Source: Flavobacterium sp. (GTDB taxonomy: Bacteria; Bacteroidota; Bacteroidia; Flavobacteriales; Flavobacteriaceae). Taken from it: a stretch of 64,000 nt of DNA. The number at the start of each line of letters is the position of its first letter. Within the stretch, counting starts at the first letter, position 1. The notes under the pieces are model-generated. The model saw only the letters and a list, made by a program, of their open reading frames with translations, did not search any database and was not told the origin of the DNA. Positions 52,679-62,460 of this stretch are shown here, piece after piece. The position numbers and the translations under genes are program-made. The stretch lies in assembly GCF_024642105.1 (NCBI RefSeq), contig NZ_JAHEBT010000053.1, positions 124,001 through 188,000 of the forward strand, in the 5' to 3' direction.

Positions 52679-54139
52679 ATGCATACCAAAAAGATAAAAC
52701 TCAAAGGAGATAAAGTAATGGAGCAAATTCCTTCTATCAAGGATAAGGCGCTCCGTATCAACCTTAACGAAAATATTTACGGAACTTTTGCCGAAATTGG
52801 TGCCGGACAAGAAACGGTTAGACACTTTTTTAGAGCGGGAGGGTCATCTGGAACTATTGCAAAAGCAATGTCTGCCTACGACAAGGACTTTAGTGACGCC
52901 GTTTACGGTATCGAAGAAGACGGTCGTTACGTAACCGAAAGCCGATTGAAAAAGATGCTTTCTCACGAAGTGAGCTTGATTGAAAAGCGTTTGAGTAGAG
53001 ACAAGCACCCCAACAAAATGTTCTTTAGTTATGCCAATACCGTGGCAACTATCGATTTTGCAAAGCAATTCAAAGGGCATGGTTGGGTTGGAATTAGTTT
53101 TCAAATTGAACCTGACGAAGCCTACAACGAAATCATTCTACACATTCGTTTCAAAGAAACCGATTCAAGATTGCAACAAGAAACCTTAGGAATTCTTGGA
53201 GTAAACTTAATTTACGGTGCTTATTACAAATACAATGATCCTAAAAAATTGCTGCGTTATTTGTATGACCATTTGGACAAAGACCAACTAGAAATTGACA
53301 CTATCAACTTCTCAGGGCCTCGTTTTGCGGATGTAGACAACCGTTTAATGAGTTTACAATTGGTAAAAAATGGAATGACAGATGCAGTAATGTTCAATCC
53401 TGAAGGAAAAAACATCTTACCAGCGGCGATTTTGTACAAGAAAAACTTATTGGCCTTTAGAGGAAGTTTCCGTCCTGTAACCAAGGTGAATATGGACATG
53501 TACGAGAAATCTTTGAAGATGTTCTTGAATGAAAATAAGGTAGAAAAAGAAAATACACTCGTAGTATTTGAAATTACATTGTCTAATTTACGTTCTGACG
53601 GAGAAATTGACGAAAGAGATTTCATGGATCGTGCTGAATTACTTTGTTCGTTAGGTCAAACGGTAATGATTTCGAATTTCCAAGAATACTATAAAGTAGT
53701 AGAGTATTTCGCTAATTATACCAAAGCCCGTATGGGATTAGCAATGGGGGTTAACAACCTAGTTGACATCTTTGACGAGAAATACTACCGCCACTTAAGT
53801 GGAGGAATCTTAGAAGCATTCGGTAAATTATTCTACCGAGACATGAAAGTATTTTTGTACCCAATGATAGGTGAAAATGGAGAAATCATTACTTCAGAAA
53901 ACTTAAAAGTACATCCACGAATGAAAGAATTGTACAAGTTCTTTAAATTCAATGGAAAAGTGATTGATATCGAAGATTATAATCCTGAAATATTAGAAGT
54001 ATTCTCTCGCGAAGTACTTAAAATGATTAGTCAAGGAAAAGAAGGATGGGAAGAAATGCTTCCATCTGGAGTAGCCGAAATTATAAAAGAACACCACTTA
54101 TTTGGATACGAACCCAGTAAGTTCTTAAAAGAAGTTTAG
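52679..54139 (+). CDS. Conserved Bacteroidota protein of unknown function
   Basis: A 486-residue soluble protein I recognise only as strongly conserved in flavobacteria. Notable segments are YGTFAEIGAGQETVRHFFRAGG, FFSYANTVATIDF and LQLVKNGMTDAVMF. I cannot assign a reaction, and public labels for such proteins should be treated with caution. There are two candidate starts: 52679 and 52718 (MEQIPSIKDK). The second is preceded at 8 bases by aaaggag, a Shine-Dalgarno sequence rare in this group, so it may be the true or an additional start. It is a single-gene unit ending at a bidirectional terminator. Confidence 0.7.
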   Translation: MHTKKIKLKGDKVMEQIPSIKDKALRINLNENIYGTFAEIGAGQETVRHFFRAGGSSGTIAKAMSAYDKDFSDAVYGIEEDGRYVTESRLKKMLSHEVSLIEKRLSRDKHPNKMFFSYANTVATIDFAKQFKGHGWVGISFQIEPDEAYNEIILHIRFKETDSRLQQETLGILGVNLIYGAYYKYNDPKKLLRYLYDHLDKDQLEIDTINFSGPRFADVDNRLMSLQLVKNGMTDAVMFNPEGKNILPAAILYKKNLLAFRGSFRPVTKVNMDMYEKSLKMFLNENKVEKENTLVVFEITLSNLRSDGEIDERDFMDRAELLCSLGQTVMISNFQEYYKVVEYFANYTKARMGLAMGVNNLVDIFDEKYYRHLSGGILEAFGKLFYRDMKVFLYPMIGENGEIITSENLKVHPRMKELYKFFKFNGKVIDIEDYNPEILEVFSREVLKMISQGKEGWEEMLPSGVAEIIKEHHLFGYEPSKFLKEV

Positions 54140-54153
54140 TAAAATTGAAGCAT

Positions 54154-54188
54154 AAAAAATCCCCAATTGAATCAGTTGGGGATTTTTT
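54154..54188. terminator. Bidirectional intrinsic terminator
   Basis: A 13-base-pair stem aaaaaatccccaa / ttggggatttttt with a 9-base loop. It lies between the convergent 486-residue protein gene and bcp and works in both directions. Confidence 0.85.
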
Positions 54189-54200
54189 CATGAAATACTA

Positions 54201-54653
54201 TTACTTTAAAATCTGAGCAGCATGCGCTTTGGTTTTTACATCAGAAATCACATCTGCTATAATTCCGTTTTCATCAATGACGAAAGTCGTTCTATGAATA
54301 CCATCGTATTCTTTACCCATAAATTTCTTTGGTCCCCAAACTCCAAAAGCTTGAATCACTGATTTGTCCTCATCTGCTAAAAGCGGAAATGGAAAATCGT
54401 ATTTTTCTTTGAATTTAGCCTGTGCTTTTTGCGCATCTGCACTTACTCCTAATAACGCATAATTATTCGCTTGAAAACGCTCAAAATTATCTCTTAAGTC
54501 GCAGGCTTCTGCTGTACAACCTGGCGTATTTGCTTTTGGATAAAAAAACACTACTAATTTTTTCCCTTTATAATCGGCTAATTGATGTGATTCCCCGTCT
54601 TGATCCACACCTGAAAATTGAGGTGCTTGATCTCCTATTTTTAATGTTGTCAT
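54201..54653 (-). CDS. bcp: Thioredoxin-dependent thiol peroxidase (peroxiredoxin Bcp)
   Basis: A 150-residue peroxiredoxin that reduces hydroperoxides. The peroxidatic cysteine lies in NTPGCTAEACDLRD, with a second Cys five residues on as in two-Cys Bcp/PrxQ proteins. The active-site Arg region (HRTTFVID) and the WGPKKFMGKEYDGI segment are typical. Divergent from nth. Confidence 0.94.
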   Translation of the reverse strand: MTTLKIGDQAPQFSGVDQDGESHQLADYKGKKLVVFFYPKANTPGCTAEACDLRDNFERFQANNYALLGVSADAQKAQAKFKEKYDFPFPLLADEDKSVIQAFGVWGPKKFMGKEYDGIHRTTFVIDENGIIADVISDVKTKAHAAQILK

Positions 54654-54711
54654 AAATCTTAGTATTGGATTGTTGGAATTGTTTTATTTTTACAGGAATA
54701 AAAATACAAAA

Positions 54712-55362
54712 ATGAACAAACAGGAACGGGTAACATTTGTTATAAATACGTTAAAAGAATTGTATCCCACAATTCCTATCCCTTTAGACCATAAAGATCC
54801 GTATACCTTACTAATAGCTGTATTACTATCGGCACAATGTACAGATGTTCGGGTGAATCAAATTACCCCTCTATTATTTGCGAAAGCAGATAATCCCTAC
54901 GATATGATTAAATTATCCGTAGAAGAAATTAAAGAAATCATCCGTCCATGTGGATTATCACCTATGAAATCAAAAGGAATTTATGGCTTATCACAAATTC
55001 TAATTGAAAAGCACAACGGAAAAGTCCCTCAAAGTTTTGAAGCTCTAGAAGAACTACCAGCAGTGGGACATAAAACCGCTAGTGTAGTAATGTCTCAAGC
55101 TTTTGGTATTCCTGCTTTTCCGGTAGATACACACATCCATCGTTTAATGTACCGCTGGAACTTAACTAATGGAAAAAATGTGGTACAAACTGAAAAAGAT
55201 GCCAAACGCATTTTCCCAGAGGAATTATGGAATGAATTGCACTTGCAAATCATTTGGTATGGACGCGAATATTCGCCTGCACGAGGATGGAATTTAGAGA
55301 AAGATATCATCACTAAAACGATAGGACGAAAATCCGTTTTAGACGATTACTTCAAAAAATAA
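54712..55362 (+). CDS. nth: Endonuclease III, without Fe-S cluster cysteines
   Basis: A base-excision-repair glycosylase/AP lyase for oxidised pyrimidines. I start at 54712 (MNKQERVTF), giving 216 residues. The helix-hairpin-helix ELPAVGHKTASVV contains the catalytic Lys, and the catalytic Asp lies in FPVDTHIHR. The four C-terminal cysteines that hold a [4Fe-4S] cluster in E. coli Nth are missing: the end reads WYGREYSPARGWNLEKD and contains no Cys. The protein is otherwise full length. Confidence 0.9.
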   Translation: MNKQERVTFVINTLKELYPTIPIPLDHKDPYTLLIAVLLSAQCTDVRVNQITPLLFAKADNPYDMIKLSVEEIKEIIRPCGLSPMKSKGIYGLSQILIEKHNGKVPQSFEALEELPAVGHKTASVVMSQAFGIPAFPVDTHIHRLMYRWNLTNGKNVVQTEKDAKRIFPEELWNELHLQIIWYGREYSPARGWNLEKDIITKTIGRKSVLDDYFKK

Positions 55363-55372
55363 ATAGTTAGAT

Positions 55373-55414
55373 CATAAAAAACCACCTTCATTAATACATT
55401 AACAAAGGTGGTTT
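55373..55414 (-). terminator. Intrinsic terminator after the small basic protein gene
   Basis: A 10-base-pair stem aaaccacctt / aaggtggttt with a 16-base loop. On the minus strand a T run follows, near the convergent nth stop codon. Confidence 0.65.
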
Positions 55415-55433
55415 AGCAACTAACAATGAATTT

Positions 55434-55577
55434 TTAATTAGCGATAAGTTCAAAAGTAGCTTGCTCAGTTTTGACTACTTTCAACGCTTTTGAATAGTTC
55501 AACAAGAAAGAAACAACTTCTTTCTTTGGTTTCATTTTTGGAGCAACAAATGATTTTTTAGAGTAGATTTTTGCCAT
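55434..55577 (-). CDS. Small basic protein downstream of the ECF sigma factor
   Basis: A gene too short for the ORF track. The minus strand from ATG 55577 encodes 47 residues, MAKIYSKKSFVAPKMKPKK followed by a short amphipathic helix and ending FELIAN. An in-frame ATG at 55586 would add three residues. About a quarter of residues are Lys, and codon use looks like real coding sequence. It lies about 50 bases downstream of the sigma-factor gene on the same strand and is followed by a terminator. I recall similar proteins in other flavobacteria; function unknown. Confidence 0.65.
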   Translation of the reverse strand: MAKIYSKKSFVAPKMKPKKEVVSFLLNYSKALKVVKTEQATFELIAN

Positions 55578-55627
55578 AGTTTGCATTTACAATTTACACT
55601 ACAACGACAAAAATCACAAAATATTGC

Positions 55628-56212
55628 TTAGTTAGTCAAAATAATTTGGTGTTTATCAATCACTTTTCTCAAATTAAGTAAAGCGTAACGCATTCGTCCT
55701 AAAGCAGTATTGATACTTACTCCCGTCGCTTCTGAAATTTCCTTAAAGCTCATATCTTGGTACAGGCGCATCATCAATACCTCTTTTTGATCTGCTGGGA
55801 GTTCTTCTACTAATTGACGTAAATCTTTGGCCACCTGATCTGAAATTAATTTATTTTCTATTGTCAACGCATCATCTGTCATAATGGAAAATATGGAGAA
55901 CTCTTCGGTCTCTCTGTACAAAGGCATTTTTTTATTTCTGCGAAAATGGTCCACAATCAGATTATGAGCAATTCGCATTACCCAGGGAAGAAATTTTCCT
56001 TCTTCATTATAGGCATTGGATTTTAAAGTGCGAATTACTTTGATAAACGTATCTTGAAAAATATCGTCAGAAAGATCTCTATCGCCTACTTTGGAATAGA
56101 TAAAACCAAAAATTTTGGATTGGTGTCTTTTGATAAGAGTTGCTAAAGCAGCTTCATTGCCCGCAATATAATCATTTACTAATGTAGCATCATCAATAGG
56201 AGGAATAGCCAT
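55628..56212 (-). CDS. RNA polymerase sigma factor, ECF-like sigma-70 family
   Basis: A 194-residue sigma factor with region 2 (FGFIYSKVGDRDLSDDIFQDTFIKVIRTL and LPWVMRIAHNLIVDHFRRNKK) and region 4 with a helix-turn-helix (MSFKEISEATGVSINTALGRMRYAL). Region 3 is absent, as in extracytoplasmic-function factors. No anti-sigma gene is adjacent; only the small basic protein follows. Target promoters unknown. Confidence 0.92.
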   Translation of the reverse strand: MAIPPIDDATLVNDYIAGNEAALATLIKRHQSKIFGFIYSKVGDRDLSDDIFQDTFIKVIRTLKSNAYNEEGKFLPWVMRIAHNLIVDHFRRNKKMPLYRETEEFSIFSIMTDDALTIENKLISDQVAKDLRQLVEELPADQKEVLMMRLYQDMSFKEISEATGVSINTALGRMRYALLNLRKVIDKHQIILTN

Positions 56213-56446
56213 AATATACCTTTTAGAGGGTTTGTAATTCTAAATAATGTTCTAAAAAGTAAAAATGTTAAATAGGCTTTTGTTTTTATTTGATGATTAT
56301 ACGTACAAATTTAACTTAATTTTATTGGATTATGCAAACAAAAAAGAAAGAATCTCAAAGTATCAGACTATTTTAGAGGTAAAAAGGAATGGATTGAAGT
56401 AGTAATTTGGATATCTTAGAGTAGTAATTCTGAGTCGAAAATTGAT

Positions 56447-56454
56447 TACTTTTG
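56447..56454 (+). promoter_or_regulatory. Promoter -7 element for uvrA
   Basis: TACTTTTG matches TAnnTTTG and lies between the ORF-track start (56442) and ATG 56472. Transcription would begin after the upstream start, so the shorter protein is the likely one. Confidence 0.5.
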
Positions 56455-56471
56455 CTCAAAATACACTTTTT

Positions 56472-59255
56472 ATGTCAATTGACCTTTCTACATTAGACCC
56501 AAAGAAAAACATCATCATTAAAGGCGCTCAAGTACATAATTTAAAAAATGTAGACGTAGCCATTCCAAGGAACAAACTGGTAGTAATTACTGGTCTTTCA
56601 GGTTCTGGAAAATCGAGTTTGGCTTTTGACACTTTATATGCTGAAGGTCAACGTCGCTATGTAGAAAGCTTATCGTCTTATGCGCGCCAATTCTTAGGTC
56701 GTTTGGACAAACCCAAAGTAGAATACATCAAAGGAATTGCACCCGCTATTGCTATTGAACAGAAAGTCAATACGACCAATGCACGTTCGACCGTTGGAAC
56801 CTCAACAGAAATTTACGATTATATCAAATTATTATATGCCCGTGTAGGACGTACTTTCTCACCTATTTCAGGCCAAGAAGTTAAAAAAAATACCGTAACC
56901 GATGTTGTGTCGGAGGTGAAAAAATTAGAGCTGGATAGCAAATGGCTCCTCCTCGCTCCTATTCATTTGGAAAAAGGGCGAAAACTAGAAGACAAACTGA
57001 ACGTCTTGTTGCAACAAGGTTTTGCTCGAATTTTAGTGGATGGCGAAATGGTTCGATTAGACGATTTACCCAAAGGTTTGAGCAAAAAAGAAATCTTTCT
57101 GATTGTTGATCGAATTGTAGTCAAAGCCGAAGAAGAATTCTATAATCGCTTGGCCGATGCTGTTCAAACTGCATTTTTTGAAGGAAAAGGGATTTGCTAT
57201 TTGCAAGAATTAAACTCAGAGAAACGTTTTTCGTATTCCAATAATTTTGAGCTAGACGGGATTTCTTTTTTGGAACCCAATGTGCATTTGTTCAGCTTCA
57301 ACAATCCTTATGGGGCTTGTCCTGTTTGCGAAGGCTACGGCAATATCATTGGAATTGATGCTGAATTGGTGGTACCAAATACAAGCTTATCCATTTTTGA
57401 GAATGCTATTTTTCCTTGGCGAGGTGAAAGCATGAGTTGGTTCAGAGATGAATTGGTGAAAAATGCTTACAAATTTGACTTTCCAATTCACAAACCTTTT
57501 TTCGAATTGACCGAAGAACAAAAAGAAATAGTTTGGACAGGAAATGAATATTTTCAAGGGTTAAATGATTTTTTCAAAGAATTAGAAGAGAAAAATTATA
57601 AGATTCAAAACCGCGTGATGTTGTCTCGTTATCGAGGCAAAACTAAATGCAACTCCTGTAAAGGAAAACGTTTACGAATTGAAGCTTCTTATGTAAAAAT
57701 AAACGGCAAAACCGTTTCCGATTTGGTAGATTTACCTATCCTTCACCTAGTTGAATTCTTCAAAAACATTGAACTCAACGAGTACGAAAAACAAATTGCC
57801 AAACGACTGCTCATTGAAATCAACAACCGTTTGTCCTTTTTAACCGAAGTAGGGTTGGATTACCTTACCCTAAATAGAAATTCGGCTACACTTTCCGGAG
57901 GCGAATCGCAACGTATCAACTTGGCGACATCTTTAGGAAGTAGCTTGGTGGGGTCTATGTATATTTTGGATGAACCAAGCATTGGTTTGCATCCTAAAGA
58001 CACTGAACGCTTAATTAAAGTTTTGTTGTCTCTACGAGATTTGGGCAATACCGTAATTGTAGTAGAACATGACGAAGATATAATGAAAGCTGCCGATATG
58101 ATTATCGATATTGGTCCTGAGGCCGGAACCCATGGAGGAAATTTAGTAGCGCAAGGAACGTATAATGAAATTCTACAATCGGATTCATTAACTTCTCAAT
58201 ATTTGAATGGTAATTTGGAAATTTCGGTTCCAAAAAAACGTAGACCTTTCAAAAATCAAATCGAAATCAAAGGCGCAAGAGAAAACAATTTGCAGAACAT
58301 TGACGTTAGCTTTCCGCTTGACGTTCTAACTGTTATTACAGGAGTTTCTGGAAGTGGAAAAAGTACTTTGGTGAAAAAGATTTTATTTCCTGCTATGCAA
58401 AAAAAATTAGATAACGCAGGAGAAAAAGCAGGTCAGTTTACCGAAATGATCGGGTCATTTTCGCACATCAAACACATTGAATATGTAGACCAAAATCCTA
58501 TTGGAAGAAGTTCGCGTTCTAATCCCGTTACCTATATCAAGGCGTATGATGATATTCGGGATTTGTATGCCAAAGAAAAGCTATCTAAAGTTAGAGGATA
58601 TCAAGCCAAACATTTCTCTTTTAACGTCGATGGTGGACGTTGCGAAAGCTGTAAGGGAGAAGGAACTATCAATGTAGAAATGGTTTTTATGGCCGATGTA
58701 CAACTGCATTGCGAAACCTGTAATGGAAAACGTTTCAAAAAGGAAGTTTTAGAAGTTAGTTTTGAAGGTAAAAACATCAATGACATATTAACGATGACTA
58801 TTGATGATGCTATTGCTTTTTTTGCTGAACATAAACAAACTAAAATAACTCAAAAATTACAACCCCTTCAGGATGTGGGATTGGGTTATGTACAATTAGG
58901 ACAATCATCTTCTACTCTTTCTGGTGGAGAGGCACAACGCATCAAGTTAGCTTCATTTTTAGTTAAGGGAGCTACCAAAGACAAGGCGCTTTTTGTTTTT
59001 GACGAACCTACAACCGGATTGCATTTTCACGACATCAAGAAGTTACTAGCTTCCTTCGATGCGTTAATTGAAAAAGGCCATTCCATCATTGTCATAGAAC
59101 ACAATTTGGACCTTATCAAATGTGCCGATTGGATTATTGATCTAGGACCAGAAGGAGGCGAAAATGGAGGAAAGTTATTAGGCGCAGGAACTCCCGAAGA
59201 TGTAGTGAAAATGAAAAAATCTATTACCGCTAGCTATTTAAAAGAAAAACTATAA
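56472..59255 (+). CDS. uvrA: Excinuclease ABC subunit UvrA
   Basis: Damage-sensing ATPase of nucleotide excision repair. Start at 56472 ([13 protein letters not shown]) chosen because the promoter element overlaps the longer start; 927 residues. Two ABC modules are visible: Walker [11 protein letters not shown] and [10 protein letters not shown], signatures LSGGESQRI and LSGGEAQRI, and Walker [10 protein letters not shown] and DEPTTGLHF. Zinc-finger cysteine pairs occur at [16 protein letters not shown] and [16 protein letters not shown]. Single-gene unit. Confidence 0.96.
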   Translation: MSIDLSTLDPKKNIIIKGAQVHNLKNVDVAIPRNKLVVITGLSGSGKSSLAFDTLYAEGQRRYVESLSSYARQFLGRLDKPKVEYIKGIAPAIAIEQKVNTTNARSTVGTSTEIYDYIKLLYARVGRTFSPISGQEVKKNTVTDVVSEVKKLELDSKWLLLAPIHLEKGRKLEDKLNVLLQQGFARILVDGEMVRLDDLPKGLSKKEIFLIVDRIVVKAEEEFYNRLADAVQTAFFEGKGICYLQELNSEKRFSYSNNFELDGISFLEPNVHLFSFNNPYGACPVCEGYGNIIGIDAELVVPNTSLSIFENAIFPWRGESMSWFRDELVKNAYKFDFPIHKPFFELTEEQKEIVWTGNEYFQGLNDFFKELEEKNYKIQNRVMLSRYRGKTKCNSCKGKRLRIEASYVKINGKTVSDLVDLPILHLVEFFKNIELNEYEKQIAKRLLIEINNRLSFLTEVGLDYLTLNRNSATLSGGESQRINLATSLGSSLVGSMYILDEPSIGLHPKDTERLIKVLLSLRDLGNTVIVVEHDEDIMKAADMIIDIGPEAGTHGGNLVAQGTYNEILQSDSLTSQYLNGNLEISVPKKRRPFKNQIEIKGARENNLQNIDVSFPLDVLTVITGVSGSGKSTLVKKILFPAMQKKLDNAGEKAGQFTEMIGSFSHIKHIEYVDQNPIGRSSRSNPVTYIKAYDDIRDLYAKEKLSKVRGYQAKHFSFNVDGGRCESCKGEGTINVEMVFMADVQLHCETCNGKRFKKEVLEVSFEGKNINDILTMTIDDAIAFFAEHKQTKITQKLQPLQDVGLGYVQLGQSSSTLSGGEAQRIKLASFLVKGATKDKALFVFDEPTTGLHFHDIKKLLASFDALIEKGHSIIVIEHNLDLIKCADWIIDLGPEGGENGGKLLGAGTPEDVVKMKKSITASYLKEKL

Positions 59256-59264
59256 ATCGGATTA

Positions 59265-59558
59265 TTAGTAGCATGGTTCCTCAAAGGTTTTACCGTCTTC
59301 ATCAATTGCAATGAGAATTCTTTTTTCTTTACCATACACAAAAGTCATATACAGCCACCCTATAGACCATAATCCAAGCGTCAAACAAAATAGGGCGAAA
59401 TTGAGTGTATGATTAATAGATCTTGGTTCTCTAGATAAAATAGCGAAAGGTAATTTATCATTTTTTTCTTTCACGATAAAACCTGCATGGATTCTAGCGC
59501 TAACTCTTTTGTAAAAATCTTGAAGACTTTTTTCAGAACTGATGGGATTGTTTTTCAT
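59265..59558 (-). CDS. Small hypothetical membrane protein
   Basis: I start at 59558 (MKNNPISSEKSLQDF), giving 97 residues with a polar N-terminus, a central hydrophobic hairpin (LNFALFCLTLGLWSIGWLYMTF) and an acidic tail ending EEPCY. No family recognised. It is convergent with uvrA. Confidence 0.6.
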   Translation of the reverse strand: MKNNPISSEKSLQDFYKRVSARIHAGFIVKEKNDKLPFAILSREPRSINHTLNFALFCLTLGLWSIGWLYMTFVYGKEKRILIAIDEDGKTFEEPCY

Positions 59559-59674
59559 TTGAATTGGGATTATGTTTTTTACAACTATTAGCAAAAATAA
59601 TTCCATTACATAGTATGCACAATACCAACTTTTAGTGATATTAATAAAGTGTAGATTTCAAAGGATATTCTAAA

Positions 59675-61144
59675 TTACGATTTTAATTTCAGTTTCTTAA
59701 AAATATCGTCCAAAAATCGATTTATTTCGACAGAAATAACAAATTTATAGTTCAAATACACATAAAGCACCGTTACTAAAATTGACTTTAAACCAATTCC
59801 TATGATAGGATGGAACGGAAATTGCCAAAAATAAAACAATACAAAAAGTACAACGGTAATACTGATTGAATACAATGTCTGTGTTGTAAAAGGATACAAA
59901 TGCATCCGTTTTACCACAAACATTAGTTTAGCTACACTGTATAGTGTAATTGATAACAAAGTGGCAAATGCAGACCCTATGATACCATATAGTGGAATGA
60001 AAATTATATTTAAAACAAACGTAACTAATACCAACATCAATCCTAAAAATAATACCATACGATAGTATTTAGAATTAAAAATGATGGCATTATTATTACC
60101 GAGAATTAAATCAAAATATTTAGATAGACCAATCATAAATACAATCCATATTCCACCTGCATAATCTTTTGGTAGCATTTCATACAACTGGTCTATATTC
60201 ACAAAAATACATAGCATCACAAATCCACCCACTAATTGCAAATTAATAGACGTCTTTTTATACAAATCGTTGAGTTCGTCGTGTTTGTTTTCGTGCATTA
60301 ATTTGGCCGTAATAGGATACACAATCTGGTGCATCGCACGGCTTGGAACCGAAATCACTAAAGCGATATAAGTCGCCACAGAATAATACGCTATATTTCC
60401 AATATCCATGTATTGATTCAACATAATTTTATCGCCATCCAAAAGTAAGTTGGCCACACTACCCGACAGAATAATATAAAACGTGTATTCTAAAATAGCT
60501 TTAACATTGTGAGGAATCGAAAATTGGAAAACAGGTTTTTTGACTTTAAAAGCATACAACATCGTCACTAAAAAGGCTACGAAATAAATTACTGCCGTTA
60601 AATAAATAAAATCAATAGCCGTAATCCATTTAAAATAAATCCCTAAAAGTCCTACTACCGAAAACAAGCGTAGACCCACTTCTTTAATAAAGTTTCCAAA
60701 TACAGAATGCATATGTACTCTAGCCCAAGCATAAAAAATCTCAAAGTAAGCCATACATAAACCCATAAATGGAATTAAGTAAATATACTCTTTTACAATT
60801 GGATTCTTTTTAGTCAAAAAAGAAACAATATCATCGTAAAAAAACAATCCAATAAAGATCAACGGAATACATAATACAAGAGGAAATAAAACAGTGAATG
60901 ATAGGAATTGGTTTTCTTCCTTTTCCGTTTTGCATTGAGAATAAAACTTAACTAAGGTATTTTGCATTCCAATAGCAAACAAAGGCATGATCACATTGGC
61001 ACAAGACAAAATATAATTAGACAAACCGTAATACGTTTTTCCTAAAATGGGAGGAAATAAAAACAACGTACTAACTCCTCCAACGGCAAAACCAATGTAG
61101 GTTATGATAGTGTTTTTTAAAGATTGATTTAAAACGATTCCCAT
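59675..61144 (-). CDS. Polysaccharide flippase (Wzx-like, MATE/MOP superfamily)
   Basis: A 489-residue inner-membrane protein with 12-14 helices. It resembles oligosaccharide flippases that move lipid-linked sugar units across the membrane for surface polysaccharide synthesis: N-terminal SLKNTIITYIGFAVGGVSTLFLFP, central YSVATYIALVISVPSRAMHQIVYP. Next to a glycosyltransferase and a YfhO protein, it suggests an exopolysaccharide, O-antigen or glycoprotein-glycan cluster. Confidence 0.85.
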   Translation of the reverse strand: MGIVLNQSLKNTIITYIGFAVGGVSTLFLFPPILGKTYYGLSNYILSCANVIMPLFAIGMQNTLVKFYSQCKTEKEENQFLSFTVLFPLVLCIPLIFIGLFFYDDIVSFLTKKNPIVKEYIYLIPFMGLCMAYFEIFYAWARVHMHSVFGNFIKEVGLRLFSVVGLLGIYFKWITAIDFIYLTAVIYFVAFLVTMLYAFKVKKPVFQFSIPHNVKAILEYTFYIILSGSVANLLLDGDKIMLNQYMDIGNIAYYSVATYIALVISVPSRAMHQIVYPITAKLMHENKHDELNDLYKKTSINLQLVGGFVMLCIFVNIDQLYEMLPKDYAGGIWIVFMIGLSKYFDLILGNNNAIIFNSKYYRMVLFLGLMLVLVTFVLNIIFIPLYGIIGSAFATLLSITLYSVAKLMFVVKRMHLYPFTTQTLYSISITVVLFVLFYFWQFPFHPIIGIGLKSILVTVLYVYLNYKFVISVEINRFLDDIFKKLKLKS

Positions 61145-61165
61145 AAGTTGGATGGTTATTTTGGA

Positions 61166-62458
61166 TTATTGATGGAGTAATTCCACCAATTGTTTGGTTA
61201 GATTTTTTCGAGAATACTGTTGGAGTCCTACTCCATTCGATTGTAATTTACCTTCTAAAAATTGAGTATAATAATCTCGAATGGTTTGTTTTAGTTTCAC
61301 TTTTTCAGAATACTCAAAAAACACTCCCGTATTGGTATTGGTAATAATTTCTGCAAAATCAGAGTCTTTGGGACCAATGGCTATAATAGGTCGTTCCGAA
61401 ACCATATACTCAAACAATTTACCTGGCAGTATACTTTTAGTCTCTTCTGAATTGATTTCAATCAACAATAAAACTTGTGATTTACGTTGGTGAGCCACTG
61501 CATCTGCATGCGAAACATAACCTAAGTTATTCAAATACGGATTCAAGCCCAATTGCCCAATTGTTTCCAAAACTTCTTGACTTACTGCACCTATTAATTT
61601 GATTTCTAAATGGGATTTAAAACCTGGGATTTCCGCACAAAGCTCAATCAAACTTTCCCATAAAATCTTCGGATTTCTTTCCGATAGAAAAGAACCAATA
61701 TGTGCCAAACTAAATTTAGTGTCCAAAGTTTGTTTTTCAACTTTTTCAACATCAAAACCATTCGTGATAACTTCGATTGGTTTAGTTGTTAAAACTTGAA
61801 ACTCGGTTTTGGTTGTTTTACTTGTTACAATAATCGTATCTGCTGAATTCAGTACTTGACTTTCTAGTTGTTTGTGCTTCTTAGCTGCATATTGAGATAA
61901 CCGCAACGATTTATGGTAACCAATAGTGGTCCAAGGGTCACGGAAATCAGCCAACCACTTTAGATTTAATTTTTGTTTTAATTCCAAACCGATTAAATGC
62001 AAACTATGGGGCGGACCAGAAGTAACTATCGTATCGATTTCGTTCTCCCGAATGTATTTCTCCAAATATGCAACAGAAGGTTTTACCCAAAAAACACGCG
62101 CATCTGGAATAAACAAATTGCCACGTACCCAAAGCATAACCTTCTCTAAAAAAGATTGTTTTTTCTGATTGGGAATAATTCCCGAACTGATTTTTTTGGT
62201 CTTATTTTTAGATAAAAAAGAAGCTAATTGATAGGGCTCAAAAATTGGATTTTTTAAAATAATCGCTTTATCCGAAACTTCACTTTCCAAATGGGAATCG
62301 ACAATTGGATAGGTAGGATTCTCAGGTACATACACAATAGGTTGTACATCAAAATCCGGTAAATATTTAACAAACTTCAACCAACGTTGCACTCCTGGCC
62401 CTCCTGCTGGTGGCCAATAATACGTGATGATTAAAAGTTTTTTTTGATTTGGTTCCAA
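61166..62458 (-). CDS. Glycosyltransferase, GT4-like (GT-B fold)
   Basis: A 430-residue cytoplasmic glycosyltransferase. The N-terminal half begins KKLLIITYYWPPAGGPGVQRWLKFVKYL, a typical sugar-acceptor domain. DTIVTSGPPHSLHLIG, LADFRDPW, FDVEKV and SERPIIAIGPKDSDFAEII follow; the last is the nucleotide-sugar loop of the C-terminal domain. Donor and acceptor unknown. It lies 2 bases downstream of the nucleotidyltransferase gene and 21 bases upstream of the flippase on the same strand. Confidence 0.85.
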   Translation of the reverse strand: MEPNQKKLLIITYYWPPAGGPGVQRWLKFVKYLPDFDVQPIVYVPENPTYPIVDSHLESEVSDKAIILKNPIFEPYQLASFLSKNKTKKISSGIIPNQKKQSFLEKVMLWVRGNLFIPDARVFWVKPSVAYLEKYIRENEIDTIVTSGPPHSLHLIGLELKQKLNLKWLADFRDPWTTIGYHKSLRLSQYAAKKHKQLESQVLNSADTIIVTSKTTKTEFQVLTTKPIEVITNGFDVEKVEKQTLDTKFSLAHIGSFLSERNPKILWESLIELCAEIPGFKSHLEIKLIGAVSQEVLETIGQLGLNPYLNNLGYVSHADAVAHQRKSQVLLLIEINSEETKSILPGKLFEYMVSERPIIAIGPKDSDFAEIITNTNTGVFFEYSEKVKLKQTIRDYYTQFLEGKLQSNGVGLQQYSRKNLTKQLVELLHQ

Positions 62459-62460
62459 AT

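Noticed and set aside
56442-56471. Longer start for uvrA
   Set aside because: It overlaps a TAnnTTTG promoter element, so it would lie upstream of the transcript start.
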